Notes under the pieces: model-generated | What the model was told of the DNA's origin: nothing | What the model saw: the letters and a program-made list of their open reading frames with translations, nothing else | Database searches by the model: none | Assembly: GCA_007134405.1 (NCBI GenBank) | Contig: SLKW01000239.1 | Coordinates: forward strand, 1 to 15,987 | DNA length: 15,987 nt | Source: Paracoccaceae bacterium | Lineage (GTDB): Bacteria; Pseudomonadota; Alphaproteobacteria; Rhodobacterales; Rhodobacteraceae | Direction: 5' to 3' | In this document: in pieces, positions 9,145 to 15,987 of the stretch | Numbering within the stretch: the stretch's first letter is position 1 | Layout: each line of letters opens with the position of its first letter | Made by a program: the position numbers and the translations under genes

Positions 9145-10390
9145 GTGCTCCCCCCTCAGGTTCGTCGGGTTGCGCCGCTTCGAATGCCGCATCGAGTGTC
9201 GCCGCCGATGCGCTTGGGGTCAAGGGCGTATAGCTGCCCTGTTCGCTCAGCTCGGGGGCGGCCCGCCGCGTCATGCGCCACAGGCCATAGCCGCCCAGCA
9301 GCGCAGACAGGATCGCGATGAACACGAAAAAGCCCGGCGGGCCGAGCAGCCCCATCATCGAGCCGAGCACCAGCGGCCCGGCCACGGCGCCCACCCCGTT
9401 CATGAACAAGAGCCCGCCCGACGCGCCCGCCATGTCCTCGGCGTGCAGGAAGTCGTTGGTATGCGCCAGCAGGAGCGAATAGAGCGGATTGGCGAGCCCC
9501 CCGATCAGGAACGCCACGCCCAGCAGGATGGCGAAGGACTGCATCAGCGACCCCAGAAGCGCCGACAGCATGCACAGGCCCGCGACCGCGATGATCAGCT
9601 GCCGCCGGTCCATCCGGTCGGACATCATGCCGATCGGATACTGGAACAGCAGCCCGCCCAGATAGATCGCCGCAACGAAGATCGAAATCTCGAGCACGCT
9701 CAACCCGACCAGCGTGCCCCAGACCGCGGCCATTCCAAAGAGTGCCGAATAGATCCCTCCCATCAGGAAAATCCCCACGCATCCCAAGGGGGAACTCCGG
9801 AACAATTTGATAAGTTCCATCGACTTCGCGCTTGCGAAACCCGGCGCCGGGCTGACGCTCAACAGGATCGGCGTGAAGGCCAGCGACACCAGGACCGAAG
9901 AGATGACGAACAATTCGTAGCCGCCCGGATCGGCAAGGTTCAGCAACCCCTGGGCCGAGATGATGCCGACCATCTGCACGATCATGTAAAGCGAGAGCGT
10001 CTGCCCGCGCGTCTCGTTCGTGGCGGCGTTGTTGAGCCAGCTTTCGGCGGTGACGTAGACGCCGGCAAAACAGAAGCCGATCACGACGCGCAGGACGGTC
10101 CAGACGATCCAGTCGGGCGCGGCCGCGTACAGCACCAGCACCGCCGAGATCATCGAACCCAGCGCGGCGAAGACCCGCACATGCCCGACCCGCTGGATCA
10201 TGCGCGGCGCCAGCTGCGAGCCGATCAGGAAGCCCGCGAAATAGGCCGACATGACGACCGACATCTGCCAGGTGGCGAAGCCCTCGATCGAGCCCCGGAT
10301 ACCCAGCAGCGTGCCCTGGATCCCGTTGCCCAGCATCAGTAGCATCATGCCCAGAAGCAGGGCCCAACTGGCGGCAAAGACCTTCAACAT
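9128..10390 (-). CDS. MFS transporter, YcaD-like (UMF2) family
   Basis: This 420-residue protein has the layout of a 12-helix major facilitator. The first membrane segment is about residues 5-27, followed by STWQ-like FATWQMSVVMSAYFAGFLIGSQ and a MIQRVGHVRVFA loop. ESWLNN after the central part of the N-domain is typical of the YcaD/UMF2 branch. YPIGMMSDRMDRRQL marks the C-domain MFS loop. A hydrophilic tail of about 50 residues ends the protein. The substrate is unknown for the branch. The start MLKVFAASW fits relatives, although the site ahead of it is weak (CGAG). A further in-frame start at 10444 would add 18 residues. It overlaps the DUF924 gene by 17 nt and follows queA after a 123-bp gap. 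Confidence 0.88.
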   Translation of the reverse strand: MLKVFAASWALLLGMMLLMLGNGIQGTLLGIRGSIEGFATWQMSVVMSAYFAGFLIGSQLAPRMIQRVGHVRVFAALGSMISAVLVLYAAAPDWIVWTVLRVVIGFCFAGVYVTAESWLNNAATNETRGQTLSLYMIVQMVGIISAQGLLNLADPGGYELFVISSVLVSLAFTPILLSVSPAPGFASAKSMELIKLFRSSPLGCVGIFLMGGIYSALFGMAAVWGTLVGLSVLEISIFVAAIYLGGLLFQYPIGMMSDRMDRRQLIIAVAGLCMLSALLGSLMQSFAILLGVAFLIGGLANPLYSLLLAHTNDFLHAEDMAGASGGLLFMNGVGAVAGPLVLGSMMGLLGPPGFFVFIAILSALLGGYGLWRMTRRAAPELSEQGSYTPLTPSASAATLDAAFEAAQPDEPEGGAHATAR

Positions 10391-10473
10391 CGGCGACTCG
10401 ATCCGGATTGGGGTGGCGGTTCTGAACTTGGCGGACGCTAGCATGCCTGTCTTGCGCCGAAAGGGGGCAAAGC

Positions 10474-10487
10474 GGCGGCCCGCCGCC
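10474..10487 (-). terminator. Second hairpin downstream of queA
   Basis: GGCGG (10474-10478) and CCGCC (10483-10487) pair around a 4-nt loop, 26 bp past the queA stop. In the queA sense it is followed by GCTTTGCC. It may act with the stop-spanning hairpin to end the queA transcript before the MFS gene. Confidence 0.35.
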
Positions 10488-10502
10488 TTATTGGCGAAAT
10501 CA

Positions 10503-10529
10503 CGACGGCCCGATCACGAAGGGCCGTCG
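10503..10529 (-). terminator. Hairpin spanning the queA stop codon
   Basis: CGACGGCCC (10503-10511) and GGGCCGTCG (10521-10529) form a perfect 9-bp stem with a 9-nt loop. The loop contains the TGA stop codon (10514-10516 on the plus strand). On the transcribed strand only a short TTT follows, so it is an imperfect intrinsic terminator or an RNA 3'-end stabiliser. Confidence 0.5.
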
Positions 10530-11572
10530 GGCACCAGAAGCGATGCGTCGCCATAGGAAAAGAAGCGGTAGCGCGCGGCAACGGCATGGGCATAGATGCG
10601 CCGGATCTCGTCCATGCCCATCAGCGCGGCGACCAGCATCATCAGCGTCGATCGAGGCAAGTGGAAATTGGTCATCAGCGCGTCGGTCACGCGGAAGCGG
10701 AAGCCGGGATAGATGAAGATGTCGGTCTCGCCTTGCCATGGACTTACGCCGTCGTCTCCGGCCGCGCTTTCGATCAGCCGCAGGGCGGTCGTGCCCACCG
10801 GAATGATGCGGCCGCCGGCGGCGCGGGTGGCGTTGATCTCGGCCGCCGCGGCAGCGCTCACCGCGCCCCATTCGGCATGCATCCGGTGCGTCGCCACATC
10901 CTCGACCTTGACCGGCAGGAAGGTTCCGGCGCCCACGTGCAGCGTCACCTCGGTCATCTCGACGCCCCGCGCGCGCAGCGCCGCCAGCAGGTCGGCGTCG
11001 AAATGCAGGCTTGCCGTGGGGGCGGCGACGGCGCCCGCATACCGGGCGAAGACGGTCTGGTAGTCGTCGCGGTCGCGCGCATCGGCCGCGCGGCGCGCCG
11101 CGATGTAGGGCGGCAGCGGCATCTGGCCTGCGCGCTCCAGCGCCGCGTCGAATTCGGGGCCGGTCTGGTCGAAGGCGACGGTCGCCGCCTCGGCCTCGCG
11201 CGCGATCACGCGGGCCGAAAGATCCGGGCCGAAAACCAGCCGGTCGCCCGACGCAAGCTTGCGCAGCGGCTTGGCGAGCACCCGCCAGCCGCCCTCCGGC
11301 ACGGGCGCCAGGAGGGTCAGTTCGACCCGCGCCCGCCCGCTGCCGTCGCGGCTTTCGCGCAGGCGCTCGCCGGTCAGGCGGGCGGGGATCACCCTTGTGT
11401 TGTTCAGCACAAGCCGGTCGCCCGGGCGCAGGATCTCGGGCAGGTCGCGCACGTGCCGGTCGTGGATCTGCCCGGCTTCGGCATGCAGCAGCCGCGCGGC
11501 CGGTCGCGGCCGCACCGGTCGCGTCGCGATCAGCTCTTCCGGCAGATCGAAATCGAAATCGCTCAGTTTCAC
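10514..11572 (-). CDS. queA: S-adenosylmethionine:tRNA ribosyltransferase-isomerase (QueA)
   Basis: QueA transfers and isomerises the ribosyl part of S-adenosylmethionine onto preQ1 in tRNA, making epoxyqueuosine at wobble position 34 of tRNAs with GUN anticodons. All family blocks are present in 352 residues: [14 protein letters not shown] at the start, [11 protein letters not shown] (56-66), PLPPYI (152-157), YQTVFA then [11 protein letters not shown] (171-191), [10 protein letters not shown] (212-221), [11 protein letters not shown] (259-269) and FIYPGFRF...[14 protein letters not shown] (286-314). The start is GTG, since no ATG lies in frame upstream of the conserved N-terminus. Its ribosome-binding site is weak. 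It is divergent from the bcp-type gene across 85 bp. Other queuosine genes are not in the window. Neighbours downstream are functionally unrelated. Confidence 0.97.
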   Translation of the reverse strand: MKLSDFDFDLPEELIATRPVRPRPAARLLHAEAGQIHDRHVRDLPEILRPGDRLVLNNTRVIPARLTGERLRESRDGSGRARVELTLLAPVPEGGWRVLAKPLRKLASGDRLVFGPDLSARVIAREAEAATVAFDQTGPEFDAALERAGQMPLPPYIAARRAADARDRDDYQTVFARYAGAVAAPTASLHFDADLLAALRARGVEMTEVTLHVGAGTFLPVKVEDVATHRMHAEWGAVSAAAAAEINATRAAGGRIIPVGTTALRLIESAAGDDGVSPWQGETDIFIYPGFRFRVTDALMTNFHLPRSTLMMLVAALMGMDEIRRIYAHAVAARYRFFSYGDASLLVPDGPS

Positions 11573-11602
11573 GCGCGCCGCCCGAATCTCTGTCGCCGCC
11601 CC

Positions 11603-11630
11603 TTTATCCCGGCCGCGCGGTGACTAAAAC
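11603..11630 (+). promoter_or_regulatory. Weak candidate promoter for the peroxiredoxin gene
   Basis: TTTATC-N16-TAAAAC lies in the 85-bp gap between the divergent queA and bcp-type genes. The -10 matches 4/6 and the -35 about 3/6. It is the only AT-containing pair at plausible spacing. Confidence 0.22.
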
Positions 11631-11657
11631 AGGCGAAAACGTCAATTGGAGGTCTTC

Positions 11658-12116
11658 ATGGAACCCGGAACCGCAGCGCCCGATTTCACCGCCCCGCGCG
11701 ATGGCGGCGGTACGCTCACGCTGTCCGAACTGCAGCCGAAGAAGGTGGTGCTCTATTTCTACCCCAGGGACGACACCTCGGGCTGCACGAAAGAGGCGAT
11801 TGGCTTCACCGAGCACGCCGCCGAATTCGAGGCCGCGGGCGCGGTAGTGATCGGCGTCTCGAAGGACAGCGTGGCAAGCCACGACAAGTTCGTCGCGAAG
11901 CACAATCTGGGCGTGGCGCTGGTTTCGGACCAGGACGGCGATATCTGCGAACGCTACGGCACCTGGGTCGAGAAAAGCATGTACGGCAAGAAATACATGG
12001 GCATCGACCGCACCACGGTGCTGATCGATGGCGCGGGCAAGGTCGCCCGCGTCTGGCGCAAGGTCAAGGTGCCCGGCCATGTCGAGGAGGTGCTGGAGGC
12101 CGCCCGCAGCCTCTGA
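11658..12116 (+). CDS. bcp: Thiol peroxidase, Bcp-type peroxiredoxin
   Basis: This is a 152-residue atypical peroxiredoxin of the Bcp/PrxQ group, which reduces hydrogen peroxide and organic hydroperoxides in the cytoplasm using a thiol donor. The active site is YPRDDTSGCTKEAIGF (35-50), with peroxidatic C43 and the conserved PxxxTxxC context. The resolving cysteine found five residues later in E. coli Bcp is absent (I48). The only other cysteine is C97 in DICERYGTWVEK. It may therefore work as a 1-Cys enzyme or use C97. The start ATG has GGAGG 5 nt upstream. An in-frame TTG at 11646 overlaps that site and is not a credible start. It is divergent from queA and convergent with hisG, so it is probably transcribed alone. 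Confidence 0.95.
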   Translation: MEPGTAAPDFTAPRDGGGTLTLSELQPKKVVLYFYPRDDTSGCTKEAIGFTEHAAEFEAAGAVVIGVSKDSVASHDKFVAKHNLGVALVSDQDGDICERYGTWVEKSMYGKKYMGIDRTTVLIDGAGKVARVWRKVKVPGHVEEVLEAARSL

Positions 12117-12173
12117 CGCCAGCACGCCGCCCGCCCAGAACACGTGCGCGTGGGCGACTCGTCGCCACCGGCG

Positions 12174-12189
12174 CCCCGCTCTGGCGGGG
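12174..12189 (+). terminator. Hairpin downstream of bcp
   Basis: CCCCGC and GCGGGG pair over a TCTG loop, 58 bp past the bcp stop. No T-run follows directly, so it is at best a partial intrinsic terminator. Confidence 0.35.
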
Positions 12190-12215
12190 ACCGCCAAACC
12201 TTTCGGTGCGGTTAA

Positions 12216-12275
12216 TCTCTCAAAATACAACAGAGAATACAATGCGTTGCGAGGATGCTCAACCTTGAGCACCTC
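12216..12275. other. AT-rich patch and inverted repeat between convergent bcp and hisG
   Basis: An AT-rich stretch of about 30 bp stands out from the GC-rich surroundings. It contains two AATACAA direct repeats 12 bp apart (12224-12230, 12236-12242) enclosed by TCTCT/AGAGA. It is followed by a perfect TGCTCAA-CC-TTGAGCA inverted repeat (12256-12271), whose arms extend to GAGG/CCTC with one unpaired A. No coding sequence fits. It may serve as the transcription end for the two convergent units, but its role is unknown. Confidence 0.5.
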
Positions 12276-12300
12276 CGGCGCTGATCCCCTACAGCGCCGG
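12275..12300 (-). terminator. Hairpin spanning the hisG stop codon
   Basis: CCGGCGCTG (12275-12283) and CAGCGCCGG (12292-12300) form a perfect 9-bp stem with an 8-nt loop that holds the hisG TAG. The upstream arm encodes the last residues of HisG. The TGCTCAA inverted repeat follows within a few bases on the same transcript, and an A/T-rich stretch lies beyond. It is probably the terminator or 3' end of the hisS-hisZ-hisG transcript. Confidence 0.5.
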
Positions 12301-12996
12301 ATCGCCCGGCAGGCCCAGCCGTGCCAGCAGTCGCTCCAGCACGGGATGGCAACCGCTCCAGTCCGCTGTGCGGGCGGCGAACAGCGTCGCCTGCGACTGC
12401 AGGGCCGGCGGCGCCGACAGGACCTTCAGATGGTTCGCCCTGAGCGTCGCGCCGGTCGAGGTGATGTCGGCCACCGCCTCGGCCGTCAGGTTGCGGATCG
12501 TCCCCTCCGTCGCGCCCTGGCTGTCCACGAGCTGATAATCCGCCACCCCGTGCCGGCGCAGGTACTCGCGCACCAGCCGGTGGTATTTCGTCGCGATCCG
12601 CAGCCGGAACCCATGCGCCGCCCGGAACGCCGCCGCGACCGCATCCAGATCGTCCAGCGTGTCGACATCCACCCAGGCTGCCGGCACCGCCACCACCAGG
12701 TCGGCATGGCCAAAGCCCATCGGCGCCAGCTCCACCACCTGCGCGGACCAGTCGGCCAGCGTCTCGCGCACCAGATCGGTTCCCGTCACGCCAAGGTGCA
12801 GCCGCCCCGCCGCGAGTTCACGCGGCACCTCGCCGGCCGACAGCAGCACCAGGTCGGCGCCCTCGACGCCCTCGATCGCGCCGGAATACTCGCGCGCATC
12901 GCCCGTCCGCCGCATCGGCACCCCGCGCGCCGCGAACCAGTCGAAGCTCTGCTCCATCAGCCGGCCCTTGGACGGCACGCCGATCTTCAGCCGCAT
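12289..12996 (-). CDS. hisG: ATP phosphoribosyltransferase catalytic subunit, short form (HisG-S)
   Basis: HisG joins ATP and PRPP in the first committed step of histidine synthesis. The 235 residues correspond to the short form, which lacks the C-terminal histidine-binding domain and needs HisZ. Conserved blocks are IGVPSKGRL (5-13), GVTGTDLVRETL (69-80), a TKYHRLVREYL segment (136-146) and the PRPP loop region DITSTGATLRANHLKVL (177-193). The start ATG shares one base with the stop of hisZ (TGATG), so translation is probably coupled. The gene ends in a hairpin whose loop contains the stop codon, which suggests that it is the last gene of the unit. No leader-peptide attenuator is evident. 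Confidence 0.97.
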   Translation of the reverse strand: MRLKIGVPSKGRLMEQSFDWFAARGVPMRRTGDAREYSGAIEGVEGADLVLLSAGEVPRELAAGRLHLGVTGTDLVRETLADWSAQVVELAPMGFGHADLVVAVPAAWVDVDTLDDLDAVAAAFRAAHGFRLRIATKYHRLVREYLRRHGVADYQLVDSQGATEGTIRNLTAEAVADITSTGATLRANHLKVLSAPPALQSQATLFAARTADWSGCHPVLERLLARLGLPGDPAL

Positions 12997-14105
12997 CAGC
13001 CCGCCCCCCCCAGCGCCGCAACCAGCGCCGGGCGGATCACGCCCCCGACCGCCGGGATCGACCGCCCCTGCCCGAGCACCGCTGTCAAAGCATCGTAACG
13101 CCCGCCGGTGGCAACGGGGGGCAGATCGGGCCGCGCCTCGGCATAGAAGCCGAAGACGAACCCGTCGTAGTATTCCAGCGTCGTGCGCCCGTAGCTCGCC
13201 TCGAAATCGAGCGTCGCCACCTCGATCCCCCGCGCCGCCAGCGCATCGAGCCGCCGAGCGAACCCCTCGACGGACCCGGTGATCCAGGGCAGGACCCGCG
13301 CATGTTCCCGCAACTCGGCCAGGGCCGCAGGCGCCTTCGCAGCGATCCCCACCAGCGCCTCCAAGTCATCGACCAGCCCGCCCTCGATCGGCGGCGTCGC
13401 CGCATCCGCGGCCAGCAGCTTGAGCCGCGCCGCGATCTCGTCGGGGCTGCGCAAGCCGATATGGGGTGCCTCGCGCAGGGGTTCCTCGCCGCGGGCCAGC
13501 GCCTCCAGCAGGGCCGCGCGTTTGGGCGGAACCGGCATGCGCCCGGCATAACGCTCCAGCAGGGCGCGGAACCGGTGCGGCCGCCACAGGTGCCGCATCA
13601 AGGCGGCCTTGCGTGCCGCGCTCGTCGGCAGGCCCTGGACGGCCGCGCGCAGGATGCCAATATCGCCCGTCGCCGCGCGCAGGCCCAGCGGCGCCAGCAG
13701 CCGGGCGAAAAGCGCGAACACCTCGGCATCGGCCTCGGCCGGGCGGTCGCGGTCGAAAAGCTCGAACCCCACCTGCAGGTATTCCGCCGCGCGCGCCGCC
13801 GCCCGGCTTTCCTGCTTGCGGAAGACTTCGCCCAGATAGGCATAGCGCGCCGGCTCGGCCCCGTCCTGCATATGGGCCTGCACCACCGGCACGGTGAAAT
13901 CCGGCCGCAGCATCATCTCACCCCTGAGCGGGTCCTGTGTGACATAGGCGCGCGCCCGGATATCCTCGCCATAGAGATCCAGCAGCACCTCGGCCGGCTG
14001 CAGGATCGCAGCCTCCACCGGCAGCGCGCCAGCCTCCACGAAAGCCGCCAGCAAGCGCTGCCCCTCGGCGCGCGCGCCGACCGGACCGGGTTCGAGCGGG
14101 CTCAC
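12996..14105 (-). CDS. hisZ: ATP phosphoribosyltransferase regulatory subunit (HisZ)
   Basis: HisZ is a catalytically inactive paralogue of histidyl-tRNA synthetase that assembles with short HisG and confers activation and histidine feedback. In 369 residues the class II synthetase core is visible: [14 protein letters not shown] (66-79, motif 1-like), [24 protein letters not shown] (90-113, motif 2-like, without the synthetase arginine pattern), and [15 protein letters not shown] near the C-terminus. There is no anticodon-binding domain. The chosen start is GTG at 14105, which overlaps the hisS stop as GTGA. The open frame continues upstream to 14183 but only through the end of hisS. At its other end its TGA overlaps the hisG ATG. 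Its placement between hisS and hisG fits the HisZ role and supports the annotation. Confidence 0.95.
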   Translation of the reverse strand: MSPLEPGPVGARAEGQRLLAAFVEAGALPVEAAILQPAEVLLDLYGEDIRARAYVTQDPLRGEMMLRPDFTVPVVQAHMQDGAEPARYAYLGEVFRKQESRAAARAAEYLQVGFELFDRDRPAEADAEVFALFARLLAPLGLRAATGDIGILRAAVQGLPTSAARKAALMRHLWRPHRFRALLERYAGRMPVPPKRAALLEALARGEEPLREAPHIGLRSPDEIAARLKLLAADAATPPIEGGLVDDLEALVGIAAKAPAALAELREHARVLPWITGSVEGFARRLDALAARGIEVATLDFEASYGRTTLEYYDGFVFGFYAEARPDLPPVATGGRYDALTAVLGQGRSIPAVGGVIRPALVAALGGAG

Positions 14106-15589
14106 GTCCGGTCCAGGATACGGCGGACGGCGGCGACCAGGTCGGGGCGCGGCACCTCTTGCTGCGCGGGCTGGGATTTCCATTCTTCCAGAGAGGCTTC
14201 CGCGGCGATCTTCGCGCCAAGTATCAGGTCCTTGACCTGCACCACGCCGCGCGCCGCCTCGTCCGTGCCCTGGATGATCGCCACCGGCGCGCCCCGCCTG
14301 TCGGCGTATTTGAGCTGGTTGCCGAAGTTCTTGGGGTTGCCCAGATAGACCTCGGCCCGGATGCCCGCCGCGCGCAGCTCCGCCGCCATTGCCAGGTAAT
14401 CGCCGATCCGGTCGCGGTCCATGACGGTCACGACGGCCGGACCCTGCGCCTCGGCCCCGGTCAGCCCCTTCGCCGCCAGCGCCGCCAGCAAACGGTCGAC
14501 GCCGATGGACACGCCCGTCGCCGGCACCGCCTGCCCGGTGAACCGCTTGACCAGATCGTCGTAGCGCCCGCCGCCCGCGACCGAGCCGAACTGCCGCGGC
14601 CGCCCCTTCTCGTCGGTGATCTCGAAGGTCAGCTCCGCCTCGTAGACCGGGCCGGTGTAATAGCCGAGGCCGCGGACGACCGAGGGGTCGATGACGATGC
14701 GGTCAGGCCCATAGCCCTGGGTGTCGAGAAGCGCGGCGATCGCCTCAAGTTCGTCAACCCCCTCCCCCCCGATCGTCGAGGCTGAGACAAGGGCGCGCAA
14801 TGCGGCGGTCGTCTCGCTGCCGGTTGCCCGCCGGGCCCCGGTGAAGGCCAGGATCACATCCGCCTGTTCGTTCGAAAGCCCGGCGCCCTTGGTGAAATCC
14901 CCGCTCTCGTCCTTGCGTCCCGCGCCCAGAAGCGCGCGCACGCCGGCCTCGCCCAGCCGGTCGAGCTTGTCGATGGCACGCAGCACGATGCCGCGTTCGT
15001 GGGCAAATTTCTCCGGGTCCGACGGATCGAGGATGCCCGCCACCTCCATCACGCCATTGAGCACCTTCCGGTTGTTGATCCGCACCACGTAGTCGCCGCG
15101 CGCGATCCCCACCGCCTCCAGCGCATCGGCCAGCATGGCGCAGATTTCGGCATCCGCGGCCATCGAGGCCGAGCCCACCGTATCCGCGTCGCATTGGTAG
15201 AACTGCCGGAACCGCCCCGGCCCCGGCTTCTCGTTGCGCCAGACCGGCCCCATCGCGTAGCGGCGGTAGGGGCTGGGCAGATCGTTGCGGTGCTGGGCAG
15301 CCACACGGGCCAGAGGCGCGGTCAGGTCGTAGCGCAGGGCCAGCCAGTCGTTTTCTTCCTGCCAGGCGAAGACCCCCGCGTTCGGCCGGTCGACATCGGG
15401 CAGGTACTTGCCCAGGGCCTCGACCGTTTCCACCGCCGAGGTTTCCAGCGGATCGAAGCCGTAGCGATGATAGACCTCGGCAATGCGGTCCAGCATCGCC
15501 TTGCGCTCGACGACGTCGCCGCCGAAATAGTCGCGAAAGCCCTTGGGGGTTTCTGCCCTCGGGCGGCGGGGGGCTTTGGTCTTGCTCAT
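14102..15589 (-). CDS. hisS: Histidyl-tRNA synthetase (alphaproteobacterial type)
   Basis: This 495-residue class II synthetase charges tRNA-His. Core blocks are PKGFRDYF (15-22), motif 1 [11 protein letters not shown] (86-96), motif 2 [20 protein letters not shown] (114-133), the histidine-specific RGLGYYTG (306-313), and motif 3 [13 protein letters not shown] (359-371). An anticodon-binding domain follows, including [25 protein letters not shown] text. It is longer than the E. coli enzyme (424 residues), and both motif 2 and the RGLDYY box differ from the common form. These are features of the alphaproteobacterial HisRS group that recognises an unusual tRNA-His. The ATG at 15589 has a modest GGAA site. 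Its stop overlaps the hisZ start by 4 nt. It heads the his unit and is divergent from slyX. Confidence 0.97.
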   Translation of the reverse strand: MSKTKAPRRPRAETPKGFRDYFGGDVVERKAMLDRIAEVYHRYGFDPLETSAVETVEALGKYLPDVDRPNAGVFAWQEENDWLALRYDLTAPLARVAAQHRNDLPSPYRRYAMGPVWRNEKPGPGRFRQFYQCDADTVGSASMAADAEICAMLADALEAVGIARGDYVVRINNRKVLNGVMEVAGILDPSDPEKFAHERGIVLRAIDKLDRLGEAGVRALLGAGRKDESGDFTKGAGLSNEQADVILAFTGARRATGSETTAALRALVSASTIGGEGVDELEAIAALLDTQGYGPDRIVIDPSVVRGLGYYTGPVYEAELTFEITDEKGRPRQFGSVAGGGRYDDLVKRFTGQAVPATGVSIGVDRLLAALAAKGLTGAEAQGPAVVTVMDRDRIGDYLAMAAELRAAGIRAEVYLGNPKNFGNQLKYADRRGAPVAIIQGTDEAARGVVQVKDLILGAKIAAEASLEEWKSQPAQQEVPRPDLVAAVRRILDRT

Positions 15590-15620
15590 CGGATGTTCCG
15601 CGGTTGGCTTACCGGCGCGT

Positions 15621-15649
15621 GGTCTAGCCGAAGGGGAAAAGGGGGGCAA
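15621..15649 (-). promoter_or_regulatory. Candidate promoter of hisS-hisZ-hisG
   Basis: On the minus strand TTGCCC-N17-TAGACC lies 32-60 bp upstream of the hisS start. The -35 equals that of the lpdA candidate, and the -10 is only 3/6. The slyX promoter candidate lies just beyond, pointing away. Confidence 0.3.
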
Positions 15650-15660
15650 GCGGCGGGGCG

Positions 15661-15689
15661 TTGACGGCACGCGCGGCCGGGCCGACTAT
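15661..15689 (+). promoter_or_regulatory. Candidate slyX promoter
   Basis: TTGACG (5/6 to TTGACA) is followed after 17 nt by GACTAT (3/6 to TATAAT). Transcription would begin near 15696, a few bases ahead of the AGGAGG ribosome-binding site, giving a very short leader. Confidence 0.45.
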
Positions 15690-15712
15690 CCCGCGCAAAC
15701 AGGAGGCCCGCC

Positions 15713-15931
15713 ATGACTGATGCCCACAGCGACCGCCAGGACCGGATCGAGGAGCAGATGGCCCATCTGTCGCGGGCGATCGACGACATGTCCGAAATGC
15801 TGCGGGCGCAGGCCGACCGGATCGACCGACTGGAACGCCGGATCGCCCTGCTTCTCGAGCGCGAGGCCGAGCGGGAAGCAGACGCAGGCAGCTCCGTCCT
15901 GCTCGCCGACCAGCGCCCGCCGCACTGGTAG
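15713..15931 (+). CDS. slyX: SlyX family protein
   Basis: This is a 72-residue protein of the SlyX family, small cytoplasmic proteins of unknown function. A single charged helix runs from about residue 8 to 55 with heptad spacing of I, L and M residues (IEEQMAHLSRAIDDMSEML, then LERRIALLLEREAERE), predicting a coiled coil. The ending DQRPPHW is the usual SlyX tail with its conserved PPHY/W. A perfect AGGAGG lies 6 nt ahead of the ATG. The gene is divergent from hisS with 123 bp between them. The 56 bp that follow it to the window edge show no gene and only a weak GCGCT/AGCGC pairing. Confidence 0.93.
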   Translation: MTDAHSDRQDRIEEQMAHLSRAIDDMSEMLRAQADRIDRLERRIALLLEREAEREADAGSSVLLADQRPPHW

Positions 15932-15987
15932 CCTCGATGGGTCGGAGCGCTGTCCCGCCCTCCGCCCGAAGCGCGCTTGGGCCGGTC

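Noticed and set aside
8987..10342. 451-residue plus-strand frame
   Set aside because: Antisense to the MFS gene. Its composition is dominated by Arg, His, Gln and Asp, as in a mirrored membrane protein gene.
10391..10444. Upstream extension of the MFS protein to 10444
   Set aside because: It would add 18 polar residues before a normal first membrane helix. The MLKVFAASW start fits the family better, although the ribosome-binding site is weak in both cases.
11604..12272. 222-residue minus-strand frame across bcp
   Set aside because: It is antisense to a clear peroxiredoxin gene and starts in the non-coding AT-rich patch.

Overview
The window looks like a chromosomal segment of an alphaproteobacterium, most likely of the Rhodobacter/Paracoccus group (Rhodobacteraceae). 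The reasons are the very high G+C content with long antisense shadow frames, a short-form HisG with HisZ encoded directly after HisS, an alphaproteobacterial-type histidyl-tRNA synthetase, and a near-match to the GTTC-N7-GTTC LexA box upstream of uvrA. This is inferred from the sequence alone. No rRNA, tRNA, insertion sequence, prophage or CRISPR array was seen.

Layout, left to right. Positions 1-2082 (minus strand) hold a YtcJ-type amidohydrolase followed, after a 64-nt gap, by the start of a PotA-like polyamine/spermidine-type ABC ATPase that runs off the left edge. The pair sits behind a promoter with a perfect TTTGATCAAA palindrome at the predicted transcription start. Positions 2219-3620 (plus strand) hold a divergent ThiE/TenI-fold protein and a two-helix DUF502 membrane protein. 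Positions 3621-3726 hold a convergent intergenic segment with three perfect copies of an 11-bp repeat. Positions 3727-6579 (minus) encode UvrA, with a possible LexA box upstream. Positions 6580-7075 are a 496-bp gap with a second 11-bp tandem array that runs into a 14-bp palindrome. Positions 7076-11572 (minus) hold, in transcription order, queA, an MFS (YcaD-like) transporter overlapping a DUF924 gene, and lpdA. Positions 11658-12116 (plus) encode a Bcp-type peroxiredoxin, divergent from queA. Positions 12289-15589 (minus) form a tightly coupled hisS-hisZ-hisG unit, and slyX lies divergently at the right edge (15713-15931).

Working together: hisS-hisZ-hisG joins histidine charging of tRNA to the first committed step of histidine synthesis, with HisZ (a HisRS paralogue) as the regulatory subunit of the short HisG. 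The amidohydrolase and ABC ATPase may form a nitrogen-compound uptake and hydrolysis unit. The other genes are housekeeping: repair (uvrA), tRNA queuosine modification (queA), 2-oxoacid dehydrogenase E3 (lpdA) and peroxide defence (bcp).

Most of the window is ordinary core genome. No complete new multi-gene system is evident. The parts that current gene families do not explain are the two 11-bp GTAT-N7 arrays in opposite orientation on either side of uvrA, the 14-bp palindrome joined to one of them, the catalytically degenerate ThiE-like protein, and hairpins whose loop contains the stop codon at the ends of queA and hisG.
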